A stretch of DNA of 64,000 nucleotides from the NCBI RefSeq assembly GCF_001278055.1, contig NZ_CP010802.1:2085504-2149503 (forward strand). Direction: 5' to 3'. Source of the stretch: Desulfuromonas soudanensis. GTDB lineage: Bacteria > Desulfobacterota > Desulfuromonadia > Desulfuromonadales > WTL. Below are positions 45,349 through 53,102 of the stretch, piece after piece (position 1 is the stretch's first letter; every line of letters starts with the position of its first letter). Both the position numbers and the translations under genes were made by a program. The notes under the pieces were generated by a model, which was given only the letters and a program-made list of their open reading frames with translations, ran no database searches and was not told the DNA's origin.

Positions 45349-48219
45349 TGCCGCCAACGTCTGGTTCAATTCATCCAGAATGCGGTTCAGGTCATCGCCG
45401 AATACCTGCCAGACTCGGCCAATCCCGCCCTCCTGCGCAAATGGCGCATAATCAAAATCATCCGTCTCAATCTGCAGATTCGCCGCGATATGATCCCGAA
45501 TCATCTCCAGCCACTTGCGCTGCTCGGCGGTAAAGCGCCGCCCGCTGGCCTGCTGCTGCTCGACCCAGGCGCGGAAGTTCACCTGCACCTTCTCCGGAAA
45601 CGGCACCAGCTCGTTCTCCTGATGCATGGCAAAGCGCACCAGCGACACCAGATCAGTCAGAATATGATTGGCCGCAGCACCGCGCACCTTGCCAGCCTCA
45701 AGCTTACGGTAGGCCGCCCACAGCTCATCGGGCACCCGCTTCTCCCACCCTAGCGGATGGGTCTGGTAGATGCGCAGCTGCTCGACCTGGGCGACCAGCT
45801 TCTCGGCCAGCTCCTGCACATCGGCAAAGCGAAGCCGTTGCTGGTAGGGCCTGGAATAGAGCACCTGCAAGGCTGTGATCTCGTCCTTGTTCGCTTCGAT
45901 GAACTGCTCGAAGGACTCGACCACGTTCTTGGCCTTCTCCTCGGTGAAGCCGGAGAAGATTACCGCATCGAGGCTGACCGTGTCGATGATCTGCTCGTTT
46001 CTCTGCTTGATGGCAAAGAGGAGCGCGCGCAGGTCCGGGTTGCACAGCGGCCGGGCCGCCGCTCCGAGAATCTGCGCCGCAGCCTGGCGAATCTGCTTGG
46101 CGTCGGGCTCCTGCTGCCCGGAAGCCTTCTGCGCGGCGGCGATGTGCTGATCCGGCTCCAGGGCGGCGACCAGGTCAACCGTCAGCGCCTTGAGCGACTT
46201 GCCGCCGGTCAGCTCCATCACCTGTTTCTGCTCCTGCGGGGTGAGCTTCTTCTCCATCCTTGAGAGCCGCGCCGCCACCGAGGAGATGACGTCGATCTCG
46301 CAGTTGCCGAAGGCGACGGCCTGCAGCAACTTCTCGAAGCCGACGTTCTTCTTGCGCTCCATGGGGAGCGAGTCGGTCTGATCCTGCTCGCAGACGCCGA
46401 TGGCATCGACAATGACGAAGTGGTCCTTGCTGATGGCGTCGGGGGTGACCGCCTGCAGGTCGTTGTCATTGATGATGCGCACTCCGCGCCCCTTCATTTG
46501 CTCGAAGTAGGCGCGCGACTTGACCATGCGCATGAAGAAAACGCACTCCACCGCCTTGATGTCGGTGCCGGTGGCGATCATGTCGACGGTGACGACGATG
46601 CGCGGCATCGGGCTGGTGCGGAAGGCCTTGATCAGATTCTCCGGCGTATCGCCGGTGGTGCGGTAGGTGATCTTCTGGGCGAAGTCGTTCCCCTTGCCGA
46701 ACTCCTCGCGGACGATCTTGACGATATCCTCGGCGTGGGAATCGTCCTTGGCGAAGATCAGCGTCTTCGGCACCCAGCTGCGGCCGGGGAAGATCTCGGT
46801 GAAGAGCTTGTCGCGAAAGGCGCGGATTACGGTGCGGATCTGGTCGACGGCAACCACGTCGCGATCGAGCTGTTTGGCGTCGTATTGAAAATCGTCGTCA
46901 AGCTGTTCCCAGCGCACGGCCCGGGTTTCACGGTCGCGCTTGTCGACGTAGTAGCCGGCCTCGACCTTGCCCCCCTGCTCACCAATGGCGGTGCGGATGC
47001 GGTAGACGTCGTAGTTGACGTTGACCCCGTCGGCGACGGCCTGCGGATGACCGTACTCCATGACCAGATTCTTGTGAAAGAAGCCGAAGGTCTGCTTGGA
47101 GGGGGTGGCTGTGAGGCCGATGAGGTAGGCGTCGAAGTATTCGAGGACCTGACGCCAGAGGTTGTAGATCGAGCGGTGGCACTCGTCGGTGACGATAATG
47201 TCGAAATCCTCGATGGGGAAATCGGGGTTGTACTCGATCGGCTCCGGCTCCCCAAAAATACCACCTGTAGGGGCGCAGCATGCTGCGCCCAGTTCGGCCA
47301 CCGATTCTTCGTCGAGATCGTCGGGGAGCTCGCGCCCCTTGAGCATGGAGTAGAGGCGCTGGATGGTGCAGATGCAGACCCGCGCCGTGCGGTCCATGCG
47401 GTTGGAGGAGAGATGCTGGACGATGTACTCCTCGGTGAATTTGAAGTTGTTGTAGGGGGAGACGTACTGCTGGAACTCCTTCAAGGTCTGGCGGCCGAGG
47501 TTGGCACGGTCGACGAGGAAGAGGACGCGGCGGGCGCCACCGAACTTGATCAGCCGGTAAATGGCGCTGATTGAGGTGAAGGTTTTCCCCGAGCCGGTCG
47601 CCATCTGAATCAGGGAGCGAGGGCGGTTCTTCTTGAGTGAGCCTTCGAGATTGGCGATGGCAGTAATCTGCGCCGGCCAGAGCCCTTCGATTTTCAGCTC
47701 AGGCATCTTTTGCAGGCGGGCGAGAAAGGTCTGCGGCAGGGTTTCGGCTGCCAGGGAGGCACCGCCGAGATCGGAGGCAACACCGTCGGAGGCAAGAGCG
47801 GCATCGAGCCATCTGGCCAGATTCTCCGGGCGATGAAAGGCGAAGACGTTGCGCGAACGCGGTTCGGGGTCGAGGCCGTTGGTGAAGCAGGTCTCGACGC
47901 CGGTCGATTCATAGCAGAAAGGGAGCGGATTGTGCCAGCGCGGCAGGCCGAAGGGGAGCCCCTGGGTGTATCGGGCCGACTGCACCTCGACGCCGGTGAG
48001 GGTGGTGCCGACCTTCTTCGCCTCGATCACTCCGGCGGCGCGTCCGTCGATATAGAGAAGATAGTCGGCGAAGCCGAAACCGGGGAGAGAGAATTCACGG
48101 ATCGCCACGCCGCACGCCGCATGGATATGCGCCGCACCGGCATCCTGAACCTGCCATCCGGCCTGTTCCAGGAGCCTGTCGATCTGTTGTCTGGCCTCTG
48201 CCTCTGGTGCAGGGGTCAT
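45346..48219 (-). CDS. hsdR: Type I restriction endonuclease subunit R
   Basis: 957 residues. An N-terminal nuclease domain with the PD-(D/E)xK-type IEAKK (65-69), then the SF2 helicase with MATGSGKT (206-213), a DECHRS box and helicase C-terminal motifs (TVDMIATGTDIKAVECVFFMR in substance, QMKGRGVRI). It translocates and cuts unmodified DNA with HsdM and HsdS. A REP variant (47267-47290) is read in frame as GAACCAPTG near residue 315, in a non-conserved loop before the DECH box. It is the first gene of the locus. Confidence 0.94.
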   Translation of the reverse strand: MTPAPEAEARQQIDRLLEQAGWQVQDAGAAHIHAACGVAIREFSLPGFGFADYLLYIDGRAAGVIEAKKVGTTLTGVEVQSARYTQGLPFGLPRWHNPLPFCYESTGVETCFTNGLDPEPRSRNVFAFHRPENLARWLDAALASDGVASDLGGASLAAETLPQTFLARLQKMPELKIEGLWPAQITAIANLEGSLKKNRPRSLIQMATGSGKTFTSISAIYRLIKFGGARRVLFLVDRANLGRQTLKEFQQYVSPYNNFKFTEEYIVQHLSSNRMDRTARVCICTIQRLYSMLKGRELPDDLDEESVAELGAACCAPTGGIFGEPEPIEYNPDFPIEDFDIIVTDECHRSIYNLWRQVLEYFDAYLIGLTATPSKQTFGFFHKNLVMEYGHPQAVADGVNVNYDVYRIRTAIGEQGGKVEAGYYVDKRDRETRAVRWEQLDDDFQYDAKQLDRDVVAVDQIRTVIRAFRDKLFTEIFPGRSWVPKTLIFAKDDSHAEDIVKIVREEFGKGNDFAQKITYRTTGDTPENLIKAFRTSPMPRIVVTVDMIATGTDIKAVECVFFMRMVKSRAYFEQMKGRGVRIINDNDLQAVTPDAISKDHFVIVDAIGVCEQDQTDSLPMERKKNVGFEKLLQAVAFGNCEIDVISSVAARLSRMEKKLTPQEQKQVMELTGGKSLKALTVDLVAALEPDQHIAAAQKASGQQEPDAKQIRQAAAQILGAAARPLCNPDLRALLFAIKQRNEQIIDTVSLDAVIFSGFTEEKAKNVVESFEQFIEANKDEITALQVLYSRPYQQRLRFADVQELAEKLVAQVEQLRIYQTHPLGWEKRVPDELWAAYRKLEAGKVRGAAANHILTDLVSLVRFAMHQENELVPFPEKVQVNFRAWVEQQQASGRRFTAEQRKWLEMIRDHIAANLQIETDDFDYAPFAQEGGIGRVWQVFGDDLNRILDELNQTLAA
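47267..47290. repeat. REP variant inside hsdR
   Basis: A single palindromic unit with core GGGCGCAGCATGCTGCGCCC (47271-47290), the same arms as the other REPs but a different centre. Confidence 0.8.
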
Positions 48220-48478
48220 GTCGCCTCCCGTTGATTTCTATCCGCACAATCCAGAAGACCCGAATAAACGCCCCGAGATCCCCCAGAAAACAAAAGGCCG
48301 CTCGTCAGTCGTTACCTGAACACAAGCGGCCAAAATCCATCCCCTTATCCCCCACCCGAAGTCCCAAGCCAAATTCCCATAACTACAGAGAAAAACAGTG
48401 CTTTAAAATACGCCCCTGGCGCTCTCATGTCAAACCTTCTAATCCACAAAAGTCCCCAAAATGTCCCCCGCCGACAAC
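48220..48478. other. Spacer between hsdR and tRNA-Val(CAC)
   Basis: No gene is seen. It contains the terminator at 48286-48331 and, next to the tRNA, GGGGGACATTTTGGGGAC on the minus strand. Such sequence is often found between a tRNA and integrated elements, but no integrase and no repeat of the tRNA 3' end is visible in the window. Confidence 0.4.
48286..48331 (-). terminator. Hairpin terminator upstream of hsdR
   Basis: GGCCGCT and AGCGGCC pair around a 22-base loop that itself has a TCAG/CTGA stem; TTTTGTTTT follows on the minus strand. Confidence 0.65.
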
Positions 48479-48516
48479 GCAAAAAGGGCCAACCGTTTCC
48501 GGCTGACCCTTTTTTA
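48479..48516 (-). terminator. Terminator of tRNA-Val(CAC)
   Basis: On the minus strand GGGTCAGCCG and CGGTTGGCCC pair around GAAA, followed by TTTTT, immediately after the tRNA. Confidence 0.85.
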
Positions 48517-48518
48517 TC

Positions 48519-48593
48519 TGGTGGGCGTTGTAGGGATTGAACCTACGACCCCTGCCGTGTGAAGGCAGTGCTCTCCCACTGAGCTAAACGCCC
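48519..48593 (-). tRNA. tRNA-Val (anticodon CAC)
   Basis: A 75-base cloverleaf on the minus strand: acceptor GGGCGTT/AACGCCC, D arm GCTCAGTGGGAGAGC, anticodon stem CTGCC/GGCAG with loop TTCACAC (anticodon CAC), T arm with GGTTCAATCC, discriminator A, encoded CCA. Confidence 0.96.
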
Positions 48594-48652
48594 TTTATCC
48601 TTGCGATGGGAGTCGTTTTATAGCAATTCCCCCCACGACTTGTCAACGAAAA

Positions 48653-49069
48653 TCATCCGCCTTCTCCGGCTCCCCTGCCCGTTAAACGGGCGAGAATCTC
48701 CTCCGGCAGGGGGGTCGGCCGGCGGTCGGTACCGATCACCACGTGCACGGTGCGCCCTTCGGCGAGGAGGACGCCGGCGGCGTTGAGAGCCCGGTAGGAA
48801 AATTCAAGGACCTTCCCCTTGGCTTTTTCCAGGGTCGTCTCGATGCGCACCTCGTCTTCGTAGTAGGCCGGGGCCTTGTACTTGAGGTTGGCCTCGACGA
48901 CGACGACGAAGAAGCCGGCCTTTTCGAAGTCGGTGTAGTTCATCCCCTGCTGGCGCAGCAGATCGGAGCGCCCCTCTTCGAACCACACCAGGTGGTTGGA
49001 ATGATGAACGATCCCCTGGGCGTCGGTCTCGACGTAGCGCACGGTGAGAGTGTAGGCGGTGGTGATCAT
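48653..49069 (-). CDS. Acyl-CoA thioesterase, YbgC/4HBT family
   Basis: 138 residues from ATG 49069 (GAGGA six bases upstream). The hot-dog-fold catalytic motif VETDAQGIVHHSNHLVWFEEGR, with Asp in place as in YbgC and 4-hydroxybenzoyl-CoA thioesterases, is complete. It hydrolyses acyl-CoA thioesters; the chain type cannot be read. The frame upstream to 49168 is repeat-derived and not coding. Confidence 0.88.
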   Translation of the reverse strand: MITTAYTLTVRYVETDAQGIVHHSNHLVWFEEGRSDLLRQQGMNYTDFEKAGFFVVVVEANLKYKAPAYYEDEVRIETTLEKAKGKVLEFSYRALNAAGVLLAEGRTVHVVIGTDRRPTPLPEEILARLTGRGAGEGG

Positions 49070-49154
49070 GGCGGTCCTCGGTATGTGGAATGGGATGGGA
49101 CAGGGGAATGGTAGCGTATCGGGGAGGGGATGTCTTGCGGAAAAAAGGCCGGTA

Positions 49155-49347
49155 TACCACAGAGGCACAGAGACACAGAGTTGAAAGGCCAGAGTTAGAG
49201 TCTTTTTGGTGTTATCCGTACCTTTCCTGGAGAATAGCCCTGGGGAGTTCAGTTTTTGAGGAAAAGAGGCTCACCGCAGAGAGCGCAGGGTTAATAGCCA
49301 AGCCAAGACCTTCTCCGAATTCTCTGTGCCTCTGTGTCTCTGTGGTA
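49155..49347. repeat. Inverted accacagag-type multicopy repeats
   Basis: The segment 49155-49180 (ACCACAGAGGCACAGAGACA type) and 49321-49347 (TCTGTGTCTCTGTGGT type) are inverted copies about 140 bases apart; a related piece lies at 49271-49290. They fill most of the 295-base thioesterase-HD spacer and recur at 50893-50982. Confidence 0.8.
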
Positions 49348-49364
49348 AAAGCCCTTCCCCGCAA

Positions 49365-49853
49365 CTACAAAAAGATCGCCCGCGCCCGCCGGTACCCCGC
49401 CTCGGTGACCAGCGCCCGGTGGAGGATCGCCTCGATCTCCTCGGCCGTCTTGCCGGGGACGACTTCGGCGAGGTTGACCAGGGCGTCGGCGTCCCAGAGG
49501 ATGCGGAACTCGGGGGAGTCGACCCCCTTCGGGGTGTGGTGGGCGCCGACCAGGGCGCAGACCTGCTCGGTGAAATCGGCCGGGGCCGCAAGCTTTTCGA
49601 GAAGAGCGCGGGCCACGGGAGGACCCTCCTGCTCCTGCAGGGCGCCGTTACAGGAGCCGAACTTGCGCTCGGCCTCGGGGATGCCGATGTCGTGGAGATA
49701 CGCGGCGGCGATGGTCAGGACCTCGTCGGCATCGATGTAAGCCAGAAGCTCGGCGGCATACCCCGTCACGGCGTGTGCATGGGCGATACGCCGAACGTCG
49801 CTGCCGAAATACTCCTCCATCGCCAACCGCACCCGGTCGAGAAATAGGTTCAT
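49365..49853 (-). CDS. HD-domain phosphohydrolase
   Basis: 162 residues. HD signature: IAHAHAVTGYAAELL, AAAYLHDIGIPEAERKFG (His-Asp), LVGAHHTPKGVD, and ILWDADALVNL as the last metal Asp. It has no second domain. HD proteins hydrolyse nucleotides or phosphoesters; the substrate is not indicated. It is adjacent to redox genes but probably monocistronic. Confidence 0.85.
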   Translation of the reverse strand: MNLFLDRVRLAMEEYFGSDVRRIAHAHAVTGYAAELLAYIDADEVLTIAAAYLHDIGIPEAERKFGSCNGALQEQEGPPVARALLEKLAAPADFTEQVCALVGAHHTPKGVDSPEFRILWDADALVNLAEVVPGKTAEEIEAILHRALVTEAGYRRARAIFL

Positions 49854-49929
49854 CTGTTCCCCTTTTCAAAATCTTTCAACGCCGAGGGCGCGGAGAAGAC
49901 AGGAGGGCGCAGAGAAAACCTCCCCCCAC

Positions 49930-49990
49930 CTTCTGTTTTCTGTTTTCTACATTCTATATTCTATATTCTGTTTTCTATATTCTGCCTTCT
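49930..49990. repeat. Low-complexity TTCTATATTCTG tract
   Basis: About 60 bases made of tandem, imperfect ATTCTATATTCT-type units between the ferredoxin and HD genes. No coding potential. Confidence 0.7.
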
Positions 49991-49999
49991 TTCCTCTCC

Positions 50000-50809
50000 C
50001 TACAAAACCCCACCCTGAACCCCGATCTTCACAGTCGTCAGCGGGATTTCCTTGCCGCAGGCGGCAAGGGCCTGTTTGGCGATGGCGATGAGGCCCGAGC
50101 AGCAGGGGACCTCCATGTGGGCAACGGTCAGGGAGCGGATGTCGTTCTGGGTCAGGATCGCCGTAAGTTTCTGCAGATAGGCCTGGCCGTCGTCGAGCTT
50201 CGGGCAGCCGATGAGGAGCGCCCGATCCTGAAGAAAGTCCTTATGGAAGTCGGCGTAGGCGAAGGGGACGCAGTCGGCGGCCAGGAGGAGATCGGCGTCT
50301 TTAAGAAAGGGCGCGCTCGCCGGCACGAGATGCATCTGCACCGGCCACTGGCGAAGCTGGGACGCGCGGGTGCCGCCCTCTTCTCCCTCGGCTTTTTTCG
50401 GCTCGGCAAAGGACATCAGCCGCGCCGAGGGGCAGCCGCCGCCACCGTGCCCGTGCCCACCGCCGTGTCCGTGACCGCCGTCATGACCCTGACCGTGCCC
50501 GTGACCACTACCCTTGCCGTGCCCCTGGCACTGGTGGGCCGGAGCGGCATGGGCGGCAGGCTGGGCCCCGGAAACGCCGAGGTGCTTTTCCACGGCCTCC
50601 TCGTCGAATTCGGCGGCGGGGCGCTTCTCGATGAGGATGGCGTCCTGGGGACAGTGGCCGAGGCAGGCGCCGAGACCGTCGCAGAGGTTGTCGGCCAGAA
50701 GTCGGGCCTTGCCGTCGATGATCTGGATCGCCCCTTCGGCGCAGGCGGGAACGCAGAGGCCGCAGCCGTTGCACTTGTCTTCGTCGATTTTTACGATGTC
50801 GCGATTCAT
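50000..50809 (-). CDS. 4Fe-4S ferredoxin-type protein with His/Gly-rich linker
   Basis: 269 residues. Residues ~10-60 are a two-cluster ferredoxin domain (CNGCGLCVPAC; CDGLGACLGHCP). Residues ~92-127 are a His/Gly-rich linker (GHGHGQGHDGGHGHGGGHGH type) ending in GGGGCPSARL. The C-terminal ~130 residues contain LLAADCVPFAYADFH, LIGCPKLDD and VPCCSGL with Cys residues, a domain known in many anaerobes behind such ferredoxins. It could bind Ni, Zn or Cu at the linker; that is inference. Upstream lies a pair of accacagag repeats. Confidence 0.8.
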   Translation of the reverse strand: MNRDIVKIDEDKCNGCGLCVPACAEGAIQIIDGKARLLADNLCDGLGACLGHCPQDAILIEKRPAAEFDEEAVEKHLGVSGAQPAAHAAPAHQCQGHGKGSGHGHGQGHDGGHGHGGGHGHGGGGCPSARLMSFAEPKKAEGEEGGTRASQLRQWPVQMHLVPASAPFLKDADLLLAADCVPFAYADFHKDFLQDRALLIGCPKLDDGQAYLQKLTAILTQNDIRSLTVAHMEVPCCSGLIAIAKQALAACGKEIPLTTVKIGVQGGVL

Positions 50810-50892
50810 GGGGTGCTCCTATGGGTTTTCTGGTTCAGGTCAATCATGAAGGATTGTGTCGATGTCTTCGATCTTTAAAGCAAAAGATGTCT

Positions 50893-50982
50893 TTACCACA
50901 GAGCCACAGAGACACGGAGGAGAAGCATGAAAAAGAGAGAAAAGACTTAAGATTTTCTCTGTGTCTCTATGTCTCTGTGGTG
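50893..50982. repeat. Second inverted accacagag-type repeat pair
   Basis: Copies at 50893-50919 and 50955-50982 in inverted orientation, separated by 35 bases, in the spacer between the ferredoxin and the small membrane protein. Confidence 0.8.
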
Positions 50983-50990
50983 AGAGCCTT

Positions 50991-51119
50991 TCAGACCCCC
51001 TCATCCTCAAGCTCCCGCGCCTGGCGGCGCTTTTGAATGGCGCGCATCGGGCAGAGGGCGGTCATGGTGACAGTCAGCCACAGGGAGGCGAGAAGGGCGC
51101 AAAAGATTGTGAGAAACAT
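50991..51119 (-). CDS. 42-residue single-TM protein
   Basis: ATG 51119 is preceded by GGGAGG six bases upstream and encodes MFLTIFCALLASLWLTVTMTA followed by LCPMRAIQKRRQARELEDEGV. One N-terminal TM helix and a charged tail. It begins 13 bases after the YgbA-type stop, so it is likely in the same transcript and may be NO-related. No family is recognised. Confidence 0.6.
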   Translation of the reverse strand: MFLTIFCALLASLWLTVTMTALCPMRAIQKRRQARELEDEGV

Positions 51120-51132
51120 GGGGAACCTCCCG

Positions 51133-51483
51133 TCAGAAGAAGTAATGCCAGAGAAGATCGATACGGCCGCGGAGAATGAGACGTTTGCCCGAGTAGCGCA
51201 TGATCTCCTTCACCCGCTCACGGGATCCGGGGCGATAGCAGTGCACCGGACAGTGCTTGCAGGTCGGTTTGGGATCGAGGGGGCAACGGCGGCGGCGCTC
51301 GAGAGCGTAGGCAAGAAGGTCGCGGCACTCGGGGCAGACGGCCTCCCCCCTCCCCCCTTCCAGCGGCTCGCGCCCCGGGTGCCTGTGCCCGGCGCAGTAG
51401 ACGGCGGTGAAGAGGGTCAGCACCCTGAGATCGGAGAGTTCCTTCGGGTTCAGGGCGGCTGTCTTGTCGGCGGCGTCGTTCAT
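51133..51483 (-). CDS. Nitrous-oxide-stimulated-promoter (YgbA_NO) family protein
   Basis: 116 residues from ATG 51483. The family pattern is clear: LTLFTAVYCAGHRH, CPECRDLLAYALERRRRCPLD, KPTCKHCPVHCYRPGSRERVKEIMRYSGKR. YgbA is induced by NO in E. coli and the family is named for NO/N2O-responsive promoters. It is preceded by a Crp/Fnr-type palindrome at 51519-51532. Four or more Cys suggest a metal or cluster site. Confidence 0.88.
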   Translation of the reverse strand: MNDAADKTAALNPKELSDLRVLTLFTAVYCAGHRHPGREPLEGGRGEAVCPECRDLLAYALERRRRCPLDPKPTCKHCPVHCYRPGSRERVKEIMRYSGKRLILRGRIDLLWHYFF

Positions 51484-51518
51484 GGTTTCTTTTTTACCAC
51501 GGGGTCTCAGGGGGCTCA

Positions 51519-51532
51519 TTGACACAAGTCAA
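51519..51532. promoter_or_regulatory. Crp/Fnr-type (HcpR/DNR-like) operator
   Basis: TTGACACAAGTCAA is a perfect TTGAC-N4-GTCAA palindrome. This is the class of site bound by NO-responsive Crp/Fnr regulators such as HcpR and DNR. Its centre lies 42 bases upstream of the YgbA-family ATG. Confidence 0.65.
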
Positions 51533-51569
51533 GAGGTAAAAAAACATCAGTCAAACCAAAGGAATTGCA

Positions 51570-51644
51570 ACCAGGCACGGAGACACCAAGAAGGACCAAC
51601 AATACTGCCTGGTTTCCATCGTGTCCTGGTGCCTTAGTGGCAAA
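51570..51644. repeat. Inverted repeat of the ccaggcac type
   Basis: ACCAGGCACGGAGACACCAA at 51570-51589 and its inverted, imperfect partner at 51617-51644. Similar in style to the accacagag elements and probably multicopy. Confidence 0.6.
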
Positions 51645-51652
51645 GAATGCCC

Positions 51653-52951
51653 TTACTGTCCGCCGGCAGAAAAACGTTCCAGGAGGTCCCCCTTCTCCCG
51701 GGCGTAATCCTCGGCGGAGAGGGCTCCGCGGTCGAACTTGTTTTTAAGGACCTCGAGAGCCTTCTCGATCGACTCATCCTCCACACCCATGGGCGCAACG
51801 ACTGCAGCCGGGGACGGGTTCCGCTCCCTGAGGCGGGTCGCCTCGGCCTCGATGTCGATCAGGTCCATCTTCAGCTCGGCGTTGCCGTACCAGTGGGTGT
51901 AGGCGGGGTTCTGATGATAGGCGCCCTTGACCGTTTTCGCCAGATCGTATTTCTTCATCTTGAAGAAGAGGCGCTCGATGTGGGAGGTCTCCTCGTAAAG
52001 CATTTGGCTGTCGGTAACCAGTACCTCCCCCCGCAGGGGATGGGGCGGACGCTCCGTCGGCATCGGGTCGAGAAGACCGCGGTCGGCGAGATCCCAGATG
52101 ATTGCTTCGGCCTTCTTGACCAACGCCTGACTCTGGATGCGCACGGCATCGGCGGCGGCAAGGTCGTCTGTGGCGAAGCGTTCGCTGTGGCACTCCGTGC
52201 AGATGCTCAGCATCGCCGCCCGCCGCCCCGGAATTTCGGCTTCGGGATAGAGGGCGCCGCCGGGGGTCATGGTCAGGCCGACCGAGACGTCGTGACTCCC
52301 CTTGGCCATGTGGCAGTCCTGGCAGGAAGGGCCCATCTCCGGACCGGCGGAGGCGCGCAATGTGCCGTGCACGGAGGTCTGCCACATCTCCCACTGAGGG
52401 TGGTCGGGACCCATGTGGCACTTGGCGCAAACACCGGGGTCGCGGACGATGGCCAGGTCGGTAGCGTGGCTGCTGTGGCAGGAGGCGCAGGAGGACTCCA
52501 CCTGGTGGCAGCGGTTGCAACCGAGCTCTGCCATCTCCGAGCTCTGTTTAAGAAAGCGGCTGCACTCGACCTGGGTCACCGGCCGGGTGCTCCCCTCCTG
52601 GTGGCAGAAGCGGCACTCGCTCTTGTCCCGCTGCGGCAGGTTGCGGGTACACCCCCACCCCGAGTGGAGCCCCATGCCGTGGCGGCTGCCGCGGTGTTCT
52701 TTGAGCGCCGCCTCGTGGCAGGTTCCGCAGATCTCCATGTCCACCGACGCTTTTCCGGCGTCGATTCTCCCGTGATCGTTGCCGTGGCAGGCGGAGCAGC
52801 CGATCCCGGCTCTGGCATGGGCGCTCTTTTCCCAGATCCGCACCGCTCCGGGAGTTTTCTCCCGGTGACATTCGAGGCAATCCTCTGCCTGAAGGAGAGC
52901 AGGGGCGAGAAGGAGAAAGCAGAGGACGAGGCAGTTCAGAGTCTTTTTCAT
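51653..52951 (-). CDS. Nine-heme c-type cytochrome with C-terminal SHOCT-like domain
   Basis: 432 residues with a Sec signal (LNCLVLCFLLLAPALLQA). Nine CxxCH heme sites are present: CLECH, CSACH, CGTCH, CRFCH, CNRCH, CASCH, CAKCH, CQDCH and CTECH. The middle and C-terminal helices (KTVKGAYHQNPAYTHWYGNAELKMDL) resemble the hydroxylamine-oxidoreductase-like (HAO-like) multiheme group. The last ~35 residues (ALEVLKNKFDRGALSAEDYAREK) look like a SHOCT motif. Periplasmic electron transfer, possibly to nitrogen compounds, is inferred; the neighbouring NO-linked gene fits. Confidence 0.9.
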   Translation of the reverse strand: MKKTLNCLVLCFLLLAPALLQAEDCLECHREKTPGAVRIWEKSAHARAGIGCSACHGNDHGRIDAGKASVDMEICGTCHEAALKEHRGSRHGMGLHSGWGCTRNLPQRDKSECRFCHQEGSTRPVTQVECSRFLKQSSEMAELGCNRCHQVESSCASCHSSHATDLAIVRDPGVCAKCHMGPDHPQWEMWQTSVHGTLRASAGPEMGPSCQDCHMAKGSHDVSVGLTMTPGGALYPEAEIPGRRAAMLSICTECHSERFATDDLAAADAVRIQSQALVKKAEAIIWDLADRGLLDPMPTERPPHPLRGEVLVTDSQMLYEETSHIERLFFKMKKYDLAKTVKGAYHQNPAYTHWYGNAELKMDLIDIEAEATRLRERNPSPAAVVAPMGVEDESIEKALEVLKNKFDRGALSAEDYAREKGDLLERFSAGGQ

Positions 52952-52994
52952 TATTCTTCCTTGAATGGGATCGATTTTTGGCTTCGGTTCTTTT

Positions 52995-53095
52995 TAAGGT
53001 CAAGATCCGGGGGTCGCGCCCCCCGACGCCGCCCTGCTCTTTTGTAAAGCGACTCAAGAGTCGGCGGCAAGACGCGAGCCCCGCCGATGTTCTTT
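52995..53095. repeat. Possible multicopy intergenic element
   Basis: About 100 bases containing a GC hairpin (CGGGGGTCGCGCCCCCCG) and AAAGCGACTCAAGAGTCGG. The style is that of multicopy intergenic elements; only one copy is in the window, so this is tentative. Confidence 0.35.
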
Positions 53096-53102
53096 TTCTG
53101 AT

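Noticed and set aside
45146-45349. Minus-strand frame with 19-residue repeats next to hsdR
   Set aside because: It is only the translation of the 57-base REP array and has no ribosome-binding site or family.
48220-48478. Integrase remnant beside tRNA-Val(CAC)
   Set aside because: I translated the minus strand mentally and found no integrase motif; only suggestive non-coding sequence remains.
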